Assembly: GCA_942490535.1 (NCBI GenBank)
Contig: CALNXQ010000002.1
Span: 1,054,001 to 1,118,000, forward strand
Reading direction: 5' to 3'
Source: JAEINY01 sp942490535
GTDB lineage: Bacteria > Bacteroidota > Bacteroidia > Bacteroidales > Marinilabiliaceae
Length of the DNA stretch: 64,000 nucleotides
Below, one piece after another: positions 35,765 to 45,077 of the stretch. Numbering within the stretch: the first letter of the stretch is position 1; each line of letters begins with the position of its first letter. The translations under genes were made by a program, and so were the position numbers. Under the pieces are notes generated by a model. That model did no database searches, was not told the DNA's origin, and saw nothing but the letters and a program-made list of their open reading frames with translations.

Positions 35765-38700
35765 ATGAAAAATATATTTGTCATACTTTCATTTTTATTG
35801 TTGTCTACTTCAGCCCTCTTTGCGCAAAAGGCGTTAAAAGGAACTGTAATGGACGAAAAAGGCGAGCCCATACCAGGGGTCAATGTAATGATTAAAGGTA
35901 CCATGACCGGTACAATAACGGATGTTTTTGGCGTTTATAATCTGGAAACTAAAACCGCGGAGGATGTAGTAATCTTTTCATTTATTGGTTATAAAACGAC
36001 TGAAGAAACCGTCGGCAAACGGGACAAGATTGATGTGATGTTAATGCCCGAAGTCGAGTTACTGGATGAAATAGTCGCAGTGGGCTACAACACCGTACGG
36101 AAAAAAGATGTCACCGGCGCTGTAGCCCAGGTAAAAGCAGGCGACATCGTAAAAAGTCCGGTGACTAATTACGATCAGGCCTTAGCCGGCCGTGTTGCCG
36201 GTGTACAAGTTTCAGCGGCAGATGGCACGCCTGGTGAAGGACTTAATATCGTAATCCGAGGTGGAAACTCCATCACCGGTGATAACTCACCATTATATGT
36301 TGTGGATGGCATACCGATGGAGGATTTTGATCCAGCCAGTATCAGCTCTCATGATATCAAGGATTTTGATGTCCTGAAAGATGCCTCTGCATCTGCTATT
36401 TATGGCTCGAGAGGGGCTAACGGTGTTATTATTATAACTACCAAGAGTGGTAAAAAAGACGGTACCACTGAAGTTGCCTTCAATTCATCCATGGCCCTGC
36501 AATGGATTCCCGGTCGCATGCAGGTGATGTCGCCCTATGATTATGTGAGCTATTTAGAAGAAGTATTAGTCCCCCAGGGCGGTGCTTATGAAGAAAGTTT
36601 CCGTGAACACTGGCAAGATCCCAATTTATATACACCTGAAGCATTAGCTGCTCGTGGAGAATCAGCAACCAGCTGGCAGGATGAAATTTTTAACACTGCC
36701 TGGATGCAAAATCATAACTTCTCATTGCGCGGTGGTAATGAAACGTCTGACTTTTATTTGTCCGTTGATTATACCGACCAGGATGGAACCTTACTGAACA
36801 CTGGATTCAATAAAATTAACAACAACCTGAAATTCAACCATCGCATCAATAAAAAAGCTCAGATGGGGGGATACATCAATTATTCTTACATCAAGCGCAG
36901 CGGTCTGGATATATCCGGTAACAATCGGAACAGCATCATACGGGATGCCATTACTTTCCGTCCGGTAAGTCCGATTGTAGACGATGGAAAAGATGGGGGA
37001 GTCGATTTAACCGATCCCAATGACCTGCGATTTAATCCGGTTAAAACACTTGAAAACACTGACCGTTATTTGCGTCAGGATGTGGTTCGCGGGAATCTGT
37101 ATTTAAACTACGACATAATTAAAGGATTACGTTTGAAAGTATCCGGCAACTATAGTATTGATAACCGGAAGGAATCTCTTTTCTACAGCAAGGATACTTA
37201 CCAGGGCACAAAAAGTCCGGATGGGATTAACGGTACCTTAACTGACCGCCGTTATCAAACCTTATCCACATCAAATACGCTGACCTACAAGAAAACCATT
37301 GCCTCCCTGCACAAGCTAACAGCACTGGGTGGTTTTGAAGCCCAAAAACGGGACAATGAATATTTCAGTGCACGGAATAAAAAAATGCCGGTAGATGACT
37401 TTGGAACGGATAAAATACAAACCGGTACCGAACCGGATGTACCGGAGTCCTACGTAGGAGGCAATACCATGCTCTCCTATTTTGGAAGCCTAAATTATAG
37501 TTTCAAAGACCGTTATTTACTCACCATGAATTACCGGGCTGATGGTTCCTCTAAATTCAATAAGGAAAACCGTTGGGGTTACTTTCCTTCAGCCGCTGTA
37601 GCCTGGCGACTTATTGAAGAGGATTTCATTCGCAACTTAAATGTATTCTCCAATTTAAAAGTAAGAGGTGGCTGGGGTGTTACAGGCAATAACCGCATTG
37701 GCGATTTTACCGCTTATTCCTTACTCAACTATGATGAGTTTAGCGGTTATATCTTTGATAATAAATACAATTTAGGTATTTATCATTCTAATTTGGCCGC
37801 TTCGGATCTCAAATGGGAAACAACGGCTCAAATAAATGTTGGTCTGGATTTTGGATTCCTGGATAACCGGGTAGCCGCGACCATTGATTATTATAAGAAA
37901 AACACGACAGACTTGTTATTGGATGCCGATATGGCATTGAGTACCGGTTATGCAACTGTCACCCAAAATGTGGGCGAGGTAGAGAACAAAGGATTGGAAT
38001 TCTCGGTGAGTACAGTAAATATAAACTCCAGAAACTTCAAATGGAATTCTTCTTTCAACATCTCCTTCAATAAGAATAAAACCATTAGCCTTAATTCAGG
38101 CCAGGAGGCCTTATACACCAATCCAAATTGGTATTTCCGCTTTAAAGAATATCAGTACATCACTAAAGTGGGTGAACCTGTGGGCATGATTTATGGTTTA
38201 AAGCGTGATGGTAATTACCAGATGAGTGACTTTAATTACGATGCCTCCAGCAATCAATATGTATTGAAAGAGGGCATTCCAGATAATGGTCGGGCAGTTG
38301 CTCCGGGTAGCGTCAAATTCATTGATCAAAATGAGGATGGTACCATAAATGAACTGGATCGCGTAGTGATAGGCAATCCCAATCCAAAACATTTTGGTGG
38401 ATTCACAAATGATTTCCAATACAAAAATTTTGACTTACAAGTCTTCTTCCAGTGGAGCTATGGCAATGAGATATTGAATGCCAACCGGGTGATGTTCGAA
38501 AACCCTGGTTTAATTGGTAACGACTACAATAGTTTGGCCTCTGTCGCTGACCGTTGGACCCCAACTAATCCCGGAAACGAAGTGCAGACCTACAAATTTA
38601 ACGGTGTGTACGGATGGCCGCAAGATGGTAACCTGGTGTCCGACTATGTGGTGGAAGATGGTTCCTACCTACGTTTAAAAACCCTTTCATTGGGTTATTC

Positions 38701-38905
38701 ATTGGGACCTGTTTTATTGAGTAAACTTCGGATTAAGAGTTGCCGCATTTATATTGCCGGTCAGAATTTGTATACCTGGACAAACTATTCCGGTTATGAT
38801 CCGGAAGTATCGGTAGGTAAATATGGCGCCTTAACACCTGGTTTGGATTATTCGGCTTATCCAACCAGTGCGACCATTAGTGGTGGTATCGAGTTGAAAT
38901 TCTAA
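35765..38905 (+). CDS. SusC-family TonB-dependent outer-membrane transporter
   Basis: A barrel that imports oligosaccharides across the outer membrane, with SusD as its lid and TonB as its motor. After the signal peptide (MKNIFVILSF...LFAQ) come a carboxypeptidase-like CarboxypepD_reg domain (KGTVMDEKGEPIPGVNVMIK), a plug with the SusC signature (NPLYVVDGIP-like SPLYVVDGIPMEDF and SAIYGSRGANGVIIITTK) and the 22-strand barrel. The final strand ends SGGIELKF. No STN domain is present, which suits regulation by the HTCS rather than by a sigma/anti-sigma pair. The frame is open to 35741; the ATG at 35765 begins the signal peptide. SusD follows 13 bp later. Confidence 0.96.
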   Translation: MKNIFVILSFLLLSTSALFAQKALKGTVMDEKGEPIPGVNVMIKGTMTGTITDVFGVYNLETKTAEDVVIFSFIGYKTTEETVGKRDKIDVMLMPEVELLDEIVAVGYNTVRKKDVTGAVAQVKAGDIVKSPVTNYDQALAGRVAGVQVSAADGTPGEGLNIVIRGGNSITGDNSPLYVVDGIPMEDFDPASISSHDIKDFDVLKDASASAIYGSRGANGVIIITTKSGKKDGTTEVAFNSSMALQWIPGRMQVMSPYDYVSYLEEVLVPQGGAYEESFREHWQDPNLYTPEALAARGESATSWQDEIFNTAWMQNHNFSLRGGNETSDFYLSVDYTDQDGTLLNTGFNKINNNLKFNHRINKKAQMGGYINYSYIKRSGLDISGNNRNSIIRDAITFRPVSPIVDDGKDGGVDLTDPNDLRFNPVKTLENTDRYLRQDVVRGNLYLNYDIIKGLRLKVSGNYSIDNRKESLFYSKDTYQGTKSPDGINGTLTDRRYQTLSTSNTLTYKKTIASLHKLTALGGFEAQKRDNEYFSARNKKMPVDDFGTDKIQTGTEPDVPESYVGGNTMLSYFGSLNYSFKDRYLLTMNYRADGSSKFNKENRWGYFPSAAVAWRLIEEDFIRNLNVFSNLKVRGGWGVTGNNRIGDFTAYSLLNYDEFSGYIFDNKYNLGIYHSNLAASDLKWETTAQINVGLDFGFLDNRVAATIDYYKKNTTDLLLDADMALSTGYATVTQNVGEVENKGLEFSVSTVNINSRNFKWNSSFNISFNKNKTISLNSGQEALYTNPNWYFRFKEYQYITKVGEPVGMIYGLKRDGNYQMSDFNYDASSNQYVLKEGIPDNGRAVAPGSVKFIDQNEDGTINELDRVVIGNPNPKHFGGFTNDFQYKNFDLQVFFQWSYGNEILNANRVMFENPGLIGNDYNSLASVADRWTPTNPGNEVQTYKFNGVYGWPQDGNLVSDYVVEDGSYLRLKTLSLGYSLGPVLLSKLRIKSCRIYIAGQNLYTWTNYSGYDPEVSVGKYGALTPGLDYSAYPTSATISGGIELKF

Positions 38906-38918
38906 CGAAGGATGAAAA

Positions 38919-40550
38919 ATGAGTAAGATGAAAACATATATTAAGAAGACCACATTCCTGTTTGCCATGCTGACGGCATTGCTATTAGGCAACGGATGTA
39001 ATGATTTTTTAACCGTTGAACCCAAATCGAATTGGGTCACTGAAAGCTTTTATAAAAACAAAAGCGATGTGGAATTAGGCCTGGCAGGTATTTATAATTA
39101 CCTGGGATTGGATCAAACCTATGGTCAGGTTATTTCAGCCAAGTTTGAAGGAGGCACTGATGAATTGTTGTACAACAGGACTAATACCAATTGGGCCGAA
39201 GCACTCTATCTGCATACTGCCGCCTCCTCAGATATCAAAGATACCTGGTTGAAAATGTATCAGGGTATTGATGCAGCTAACGTTTTTATTGCCAAAGTAC
39301 CTAATTCTTCAGGCCTCACAGAGGATGAGATGAGCCAATATCTGGGTGAAGTGCATTTTTTACGAGCTTTGTTTTATTTCGATCTTGTTCGTCTGTGGGG
39401 ACCCGTGCCTTTGAGGATAACTCCAACATTGGATGTGAATGCCAACAATCTGGCAGCCGCCCCGGTGGAAGACGTTTACCAGCAAATTATAAAAGATCTT
39501 GAATTTGCGGCGGCTAACCTGAAACATGCCAAAGACATGGATGCCAACGGACATGCGACCAAAATGGCTGCTCATGGCATGATGGCCCGCGTGTATCTAT
39601 CCATGGCCGGTTATCCCCTGAATAAAACAGAACTCTTTAAAAAAGCCAGTGAGCAATGTGACATTATTTTGGCCGATGGCTGGCATACGCTCAATGACTC
39701 CTATCAACAGGTATTTTTAAATTACATCCAGAATAAATACGATCCACAAGAATCCATGTTCGAAATTGGATTTGCCAATATGCGTGCCCAAGGGATACGT
39801 GAGGATGGCCGCATAGGCCAAATTAATGGTGTGCAATTTTATTACTGGCCTACTCAAACCGAACCGTTTGCCTATGCGATGGTTCAAACAGGCGTTAAAC
39901 TAATGAAAAGCTACGCTCCCGAAGATGACCGATATAGTTGGAATGTGGCTAATTTCATCTGTAACAGTGGGGGTAAAATTTCAAAAATCACCAATGACTT
40001 GTTGTACTGGCCGGGTAAATTCCGCCGGTGGGAACCAATCACTTTCGGAAATATTAAGGATGGAACAGGTTCTTACAAATTATTAGAAGATTCCAATTCA
40101 CCGGATAAAAACTTCACCGGCATCAACTTTCCGGTCTTGCGTTTTGCAGATGTATTGCTGATGAAAGCAGAAGCCGAAAATGAAGTGAACGGTCCTGTTA
40201 ATGCCATTCCCTATTTAAACCAGGTACGTAACAGAGCCCATGCCGGGGATGTGGATGACGCTTTGGTGGCTGATAAAGAGGCGTTCCGGAAAGAGTTGCA
40301 AATTGAACGTTCGCGCGAGTTATGTTATGAAGGCTTACGCAAACATGATTTGATTCGTTGGAATGTGTTGAAGGAAACATTGGATGCACAAAATGAAATG
40401 ATTGATGCTTCCAATGGATCGACTAAAAACAAAGACATGTTCAAACGGGCGGCATTGAACTTTGAAGCGACCAAACACCATGTATTGCCTTATCCATTGC
40501 AGGAAGTCACCATGAACGCACTTCTGGATCAACATGCTGAATGGCAATAA
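38919..40550 (+). CDS. SusD/RagB-family surface glycan-binding lipoprotein
   Basis: Outer-membrane lipoprotein that closes over the SusC barrel and captures substrate. The 543 residues have a lipoprotein signal (LLGNGC), then the SusD start NDFLTVEPKSNWVTESFYKN with TPR-like helices (LAGIYNYLGL, YLGEVHFLRALFYFDLVRLWG). The C-terminal RagB half carries NYPVLRFADVLLM-like INFPVLRFADVLLMKAEAEN and ELQIERSRELCYEGLRKHDLIRW. Glycan specificity is not readable, but GAG oligosaccharides fit the locus. The ATG at 38928 is an alternative start. The operon ends at the terminator 40577-40607. Confidence 0.95.
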   Translation: MSKMKTYIKKTTFLFAMLTALLLGNGCNDFLTVEPKSNWVTESFYKNKSDVELGLAGIYNYLGLDQTYGQVISAKFEGGTDELLYNRTNTNWAEALYLHTAASSDIKDTWLKMYQGIDAANVFIAKVPNSSGLTEDEMSQYLGEVHFLRALFYFDLVRLWGPVPLRITPTLDVNANNLAAAPVEDVYQQIIKDLEFAAANLKHAKDMDANGHATKMAAHGMMARVYLSMAGYPLNKTELFKKASEQCDIILADGWHTLNDSYQQVFLNYIQNKYDPQESMFEIGFANMRAQGIREDGRIGQINGVQFYYWPTQTEPFAYAMVQTGVKLMKSYAPEDDRYSWNVANFICNSGGKISKITNDLLYWPGKFRRWEPITFGNIKDGTGSYKLLEDSNSPDKNFTGINFPVLRFADVLLMKAEAENEVNGPVNAIPYLNQVRNRAHAGDVDDALVADKEAFRKELQIERSRELCYEGLRKHDLIRWNVLKETLDAQNEMIDASNGSTKNKDMFKRAALNFEATKHHVLPYPLQEVTMNALLDQHAEWQ

Positions 40551-40576
40551 ATGATACCATCAGTTTATAAACCTTT

Positions 40577-40607
40577 AAATGCTCCCCTTACCGGGAGCAT
40601 TTTTTTT
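40577..40607 (+). terminator. Rho-independent terminator of the SusCD operon
   Basis: ATGCTCCC / GGGAGCAT form an 8-bp stem with a 6-base loop, followed by a run of T residues, 29 bp past the SusD stop. Confidence 0.9.
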
Positions 40608-40710
40608 ACCTGACAGTCACATTTCAACAACACCTTAATTATAAGAAATTGAAGTGATTTAATTTTAACAAATCACTGATCACACCACTAACATCCATGT
40701 ACAATCCTAC

Positions 40711-40763
40711 ACCCTCTGCGGATAATAAGTGAAGGGGTTCATGGATGGTAAAAATTAACTTTG
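40711..40763 (+). promoter_or_regulatory. Candidate DUF6250-gene promoter with TGCGGA operator motif
   Basis: ACCCTCTGCGGATAAT (40711-40726) precedes the perfect -7 box TAACTTTG (40756-40763) by 34 bp from its core. This is the same arrangement as at the SusC operon. Confidence 0.5.
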
Positions 40764-40836
40764 TAGATGAATGCTCAATTGATTCAGAAAGGCTCCGCCC
40801 ATGAAAAAACGATTACACACATATACTATAATAAAG

Positions 40837-41571
40837 ATGAAAATTTACTATTCCCTATTTCTAATGATCACCCTTACCTCATTTATGATCGGCTGTCAAC
40901 AGCCCCAACGGATCCTTCAAATCGGTGATCAACACGTGTTGGCAATCCTTATTACCACGGAAAATTTCTCAACAGATATGTCCAACTGGACAGTCGAGCA
41001 AATGCCAGGGGGAAGTGTCCAGGTGAAGGATGGTCAAATGGACATTGATGACGCTTCGGGCTGCACCGTGTGGTTCAATGAAAAAATGCAGACTCCATTA
41101 ATGATCGAATACGATGCGGTAGTGGTTGATGCCGGTGGCCCCAATGACCGGGTGTCTGACTTAAATTGTTTCTGGCTGGCCAATGACATTCACTCCCCGG
41201 ATGATTTCTTTCAAAACACGGAAAATAGAAGCGGCAAATTTCAAAATTACCACGACATGCAATTGTATTATGTGGGCCAAGGCGGCCATGACAATACGAA
41301 AACACGCTTCAGACGCTATGCGGGAGGTGGTGAGCGACCTTGTTTGCCCGAACATGATTTGAGTGAGCCCCAATTCCTGATCCGGCCCAATGTCTTGAAC
41401 CGGATCCGAATCATCGTTTATAAAAACCAGGTTCAGTACTATCGGAATGATCAATTGATTTATGACTTCTTAGATGACGCGCCATACACCAGCGGTTATT
41501 TTGGAATCCGCACCTACAAAAATCACATGACGGTGGATAACTTCAAGGTGTATACCTTGCATGATAAATGA
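40837..41571 (+). CDS. DUF6250-like concanavalin-fold lipoprotein
   Basis: A 244-residue lipoprotein (MKIYYSLFLM...SFMIGC) with one jelly-roll domain. The stretches FSTDMSNWTVEQMPGGSV, DLNCFWLANDIHSPDDFF and YYRNDQLIYDF, ending in YFGIRTYKNHMTVDNFKVY, match the DUF6250 type, a LamG/concanavalin-like fold found in Bacteroidota polysaccharide loci. It may be a glycan-binding protein or an uncharacterised lyase or hydrolase; its His- and Tyr-containing loop NYHDMQLYYVGQGGHDNTKT could be an active site (inference). The open frame reaches 40801, but the signal peptide starts at 40837. It has its own motif-bearing promoter. Confidence 0.65.
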   Translation: MKIYYSLFLMITLTSFMIGCQQPQRILQIGDQHVLAILITTENFSTDMSNWTVEQMPGGSVQVKDGQMDIDDASGCTVWFNEKMQTPLMIEYDAVVVDAGGPNDRVSDLNCFWLANDIHSPDDFFQNTENRSGKFQNYHDMQLYYVGQGGHDNTKTRFRRYAGGGERPCLPEHDLSEPQFLIRPNVLNRIRIIVYKNQVQYYRNDQLIYDFLDDAPYTSGYFGIRTYKNHMTVDNFKVYTLHDK

Positions 41572-41822
41572 GATTTCGGACTTGCTATTGTCCGGCAAGT
41601 CCCGTTTTATCTCCTCCGGGGAACTCGCCCTGGCAACATTATTGTGTGGATAACATTCGCTCCCTAAGATGCGACCAAAGGAAACCATAACTTTCAATTG
41701 TGTATCTCTTTCATTGTCTAATTTCAGTTGAATGGTCAATTTTAGCCATTGCCCGTACAATACTGCACCTCCTTTCGTCCCCTAATCACCTTCTTTGTCT
41801 ACCAATTCATTATTATATCCGT

Positions 41823-43370
41823 ATGCGATTACAACTAAAAAAACCAATCTATACCATAGGGGTAGCATCCCTGGCATTCTTCACCGGATGCCAGGGACCG
41901 AAAACGAATGAGCAAACGCCCGCGAAGCCCAATGTATTGCTCATCATTACCGATGATCAGGGCTATGGTGATTTTAGTGCCTATGGCGGAACGACCGATG
42001 CACGAACGCCTCACCTGGATCAATTGGCTGAATCGGGTGTCCGATTTACCAATGCCTATGTGTCCATGTCGGTTTGCAGTCCATCGCGCATGGCCATCTT
42101 AACCGGCCGCCAACAACAACGTTGGGGCGTGTATAATTTTGGAGCACGTTTCCCGGCAAGTGAAGTCACCCTGGCGGAACAATTGAAAGATCAAGGTTAT
42201 CAAACCGGTATGGTGGGTAAATCACATTACGGTCCGGTAAAAGGTCCGGGCGAACCGGAGTTCCCGACGTCACATGGGTTTGATTATTTTTTCGGAAAAG
42301 AAGGCGGTACGATGGATTACCTGCGTCATAAAGCCAGTGACCGGGAAGGTTACAGTGAGCGCATGGCCAATCACCTGGGCATTGGCCCGTTCTGGGAAAA
42401 TGATCAAAAGGTAGATATGGAAGGTTACTCCACAGATATCATTCTGGAAAAGTCATTGCAATACATCGATCAGCATAAAGACAAGCCCTTCTTTCTGACA
42501 GTGTCGTTCAATGCCGTTCACCTGTTTACTCACCAGATACCGGAAGCCGATCTGAAATTAATGGGTATTGATAAGGTCCCCGATTGGGATCCGGCAACCG
42601 GCGATTGGGACGAATACCTGGAATGGTATGTGAATACCGTAAGGCCTAACACACCGCAAGGACGCGAGCGCTACTTATTCCACCTCAACAAACTGGACGA
42701 GGCCATCGGTGCACTCACCAACAAACTCAGAGCAACCGGACTGGATGAGAATACCATCGTCATCTTTATTTCGGATAACGGCGGTTCCCCGCGCACCTAT
42801 GCGGACAACAGTCCTTTAACGGGCAATAAATACATTTTGGAAGAAGGCGGTATCCGGGTTCCCTTTGTCATGAGCTGGCCGGGGCATCTGCCACAAGATT
42901 TAGTGTATAATCAAACGGTCAGCGGCATGGACATCTTCCCCACCCTGCACGCAGCTTTGAATTTGGATTTACCAGAAGGCAAAATCATGGATGGATTGAA
43001 CCTTTTGCCCTACTTGTCGGGGGAAAACACTGCCAATCCCCACGAACTCTTGTGCTGGACCGGATTCCACTTAAAAGGAGAACCCAGGGTGTATGCAGAT
43101 CCCAACAGTGCTTTGGCGCGTCATGATAAAACCTATTACGGCGATGAAACAGGCTGGGCCGTGCGCTATCAAAACTGGAAATTGCGCTACTATGGGCGTA
43201 CAGATGAATATGGATTATTTGATTTAAATGTGGATTGCAGCGAATCCAATAACCTGGCGGCTGAACATCCGGAACTGGTTGAGAAACTGACACAGCAATT
43301 TGAAGCCTGGCATGCGGAGATCAAGAAAGATCATGTCAATTATGAACTGCCGGAATCCAGCGAATTTTAA
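41823..43370 (+). CDS. S1-family sulfatase, lipoprotein
   Basis: The third sulfatase of the locus, 515 residues, exported as a lipoprotein (FFTGC, Cys23). The formylglycine motif is C85-S-P-S-R89 in the canonical form. LLIITDDQGYGDFSAYGG, VGKSHYGP and VIFISDNGGSPRTY are metal- and sulfate-site signatures. The VGKSHYGP site has serine where many sulfatases have tryptophan, which suggests another subfamily than the minus-strand pair. The frame is open to 41700; 41823 starts the signal peptide. Upstream, TGTGGATAA (41645-41653) resembles the TGCGGATRA motif and TAACTTTC (41688-41695) a -7 box. A terminator follows. Confidence 0.88.
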   Translation: MRLQLKKPIYTIGVASLAFFTGCQGPKTNEQTPAKPNVLLIITDDQGYGDFSAYGGTTDARTPHLDQLAESGVRFTNAYVSMSVCSPSRMAILTGRQQQRWGVYNFGARFPASEVTLAEQLKDQGYQTGMVGKSHYGPVKGPGEPEFPTSHGFDYFFGKEGGTMDYLRHKASDREGYSERMANHLGIGPFWENDQKVDMEGYSTDIILEKSLQYIDQHKDKPFFLTVSFNAVHLFTHQIPEADLKLMGIDKVPDWDPATGDWDEYLEWYVNTVRPNTPQGRERYLFHLNKLDEAIGALTNKLRATGLDENTIVIFISDNGGSPRTYADNSPLTGNKYILEEGGIRVPFVMSWPGHLPQDLVYNQTVSGMDIFPTLHAALNLDLPEGKIMDGLNLLPYLSGENTANPHELLCWTGFHLKGEPRVYADPNSALARHDKTYYGDETGWAVRYQNWKLRYYGRTDEYGLFDLNVDCSESNNLAAEHPELVEKLTQQFEAWHAEIKKDHVNYELPESSEF

Positions 43371-43428
43371 CTCAAAAAAAGAATACTGCATCTCTCTGCA
43401 GGAAAACGCGAATACAATCAGCATCTAG

Positions 43429-43460
43429 AGCCACTCCAACTGACGGGGTGGCTTTTTTTT
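43429..43460 (+). terminator. Terminator after the third sulfatase gene
   Basis: AGCCACTCC / GGGGTGGCT pair with one wobble around a 7-base loop and are followed by a T-run. The rest of the 349-bp gap 43371-43719 shows no other clear signal. Confidence 0.85.
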
Positions 43461-43719
43461 GTGCTGCCCTCAAAGGACGTACGAATAAAGCTCTTATCAT
43501 TCAATAAAAGAGTACAATCATCCACAAAAACACAACTTCACACTTACTAAATACTGATTTACTGATTACTAGATACACCATGTAAAAATCAAACCTGATG
43601 AATGACCTTGCATATAAATGCTGATCTGAATAGGTTTATACCTGGCAATCAGCGCCTGGAGACAGGCCGAAATGCGGCTTTTCAATTCCATCCAAATAAT
43701 CAGAAAAAATCTAAAAATT

Positions 43720-44928
43720 ATGAACCTTAAATCATTAAAAAGAATGGCGCTAGCAGGCCTCTGTTTGACCTTACTGGCAATCAGTTCCTGCTCTGAAGCC
43801 CCTTCAATCGCACCGGCAGAAAACGCCTCAACAAGGTTGGCGGGGTTGAAATCGACCTCCAACCTGACCATCGAAACTGGCATGAACCTGGCTCAAATAA
43901 ATGCCGTACTTGCTGCCGCCAGCTACGGCCAAACAGTTTATGTGCAACCTGGCACCTATAGCATCAATGGTAAAATCAAATTTAAGCCTGGAATCACACT
44001 GACAAAAACGGGTACAACACCGGTTTTTGATGCCACAGCCCAAGCCAATGGCTTATTGGAGATGTACTACACTTCATCCATTAGTGATTGCATCATTAAA
44101 AACATCATTTTCCACAATATTCGCTTTAAGGTATCCAATGCTCAAAACATCACCTTTTACAATTGTGTATTTGACTATGGTAAACGCCTGGCCAATACCG
44201 ATAAAAAATACCTGAAAGACGCCTATATTAATTTTGTACAGGTAGAGAATGGGAAAGTGAATAAATGTACGTTTTCACGTCGCATTGGCCATAGTGGACG
44301 GGGTATCTACAGTTCCGGTTCGACCAATTGCCGGTATACCAATAATACGTTTGGCGACGGCGGAGCCACCGGCTACTTTACAACAGCTATCAACGACAAC
44401 AGTAATGCTACATTTATTGGTCATAACACCATTCAACGCAATGCAACCTGGGTAAATACAGCAGAGACCGATCATGGCCTTTACTGTCACAGTTTTGATG
44501 GCCTGGAAATCATTGATAATACCATTTCCGGTTGGCCTGCCAATGCTTCGGGAGGTGCGGTTAAAGCACGCAATGGCGAGAACCTGACGATTCGTGACAA
44601 TACTTTTTCAACCTCCGGGATTTTGCTGTATACCTATGATCACGCGACTCAACCCTTCCTGAAGCATGCCATCATTGAAAACAATACCATCAACGTGGCC
44701 GGTCCCGCTAATGACATTTACCATGGCATTGGTTACTGGCGCAATACGACCAATGGCAGTGAATACTCCATTCGCATTGCCAATAACAATTTGCCCAATG
44801 GCACTATCAAAGTGAATTTCGGCAGTTTGGTCATCAGCGACTTTAACGCTGAAAACGGGGGTGTATTCAACAATAACATGAGTACCATGGACCTTAAAAG
44901 TGGCATTGCCCAATCGGGTAATTATTAA
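43720..44928 (+). CDS. Right-handed parallel beta-helix lipoprotein, candidate lyase
   Basis: A 402-residue lipoprotein (LLAISSC) built of a parallel beta-helix. The entry segment INAVLAAASYGQTVYVQPGTY is the classic cap seen in PL6 and related lyases, followed by PbH1 turns such as NITFYNCVFDYGK, GLEIIDNTISGWP and NLTIRDNTFSTSG. The stretch SGGAVKARNGENLTIRDN is placed like the (F/L)RHG-type Lys/Arg site of PL6 alginate lyases and chondroitinase B. A dermatan-acting PL6-like role is thus possible, but the match is not decisive and the protein may only bind glycan. The start at 43720 fits the signal peptide. A strong terminator follows. Confidence 0.6.
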   Translation: MNLKSLKRMALAGLCLTLLAISSCSEAPSIAPAENASTRLAGLKSTSNLTIETGMNLAQINAVLAAASYGQTVYVQPGTYSINGKIKFKPGITLTKTGTTPVFDATAQANGLLEMYYTSSISDCIIKNIIFHNIRFKVSNAQNITFYNCVFDYGKRLANTDKKYLKDAYINFVQVENGKVNKCTFSRRIGHSGRGIYSSGSTNCRYTNNTFGDGGATGYFTTAINDNSNATFIGHNTIQRNATWVNTAETDHGLYCHSFDGLEIIDNTISGWPANASGGAVKARNGENLTIRDNTFSTSGILLYTYDHATQPFLKHAIIENNTINVAGPANDIYHGIGYWRNTTNGSEYSIRIANNNLPNGTIKVNFGSLVISDFNAENGGVFNNNMSTMDLKSGIAQSGNY

Positions 44929-44966
44929 TCCAGCTATAAACGGAATTGAAAAGCATCTGATAACTC

Positions 44967-45004
44967 AAAAAGGCTGTTGCAATCCCTGCAACAGCCTTTT
45001 TTTC
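44967..45004 (+). terminator. Rho-independent terminator after the beta-helix gene
   Basis: AAAGGCTGTTGCA / TGCAACAGCCTTT form a perfect 13-bp stem with a 5-base loop and a T-run. The A-run on the other side could also serve the convergent M6 gene. Confidence 0.92.
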
Positions 45005-45077
45005 ACAACTCATATCAATATGCCCCTGCTTCGGCTAAAAAGAGTCAAACAAAACAGCCAAAGCCGGGAAGAACATC

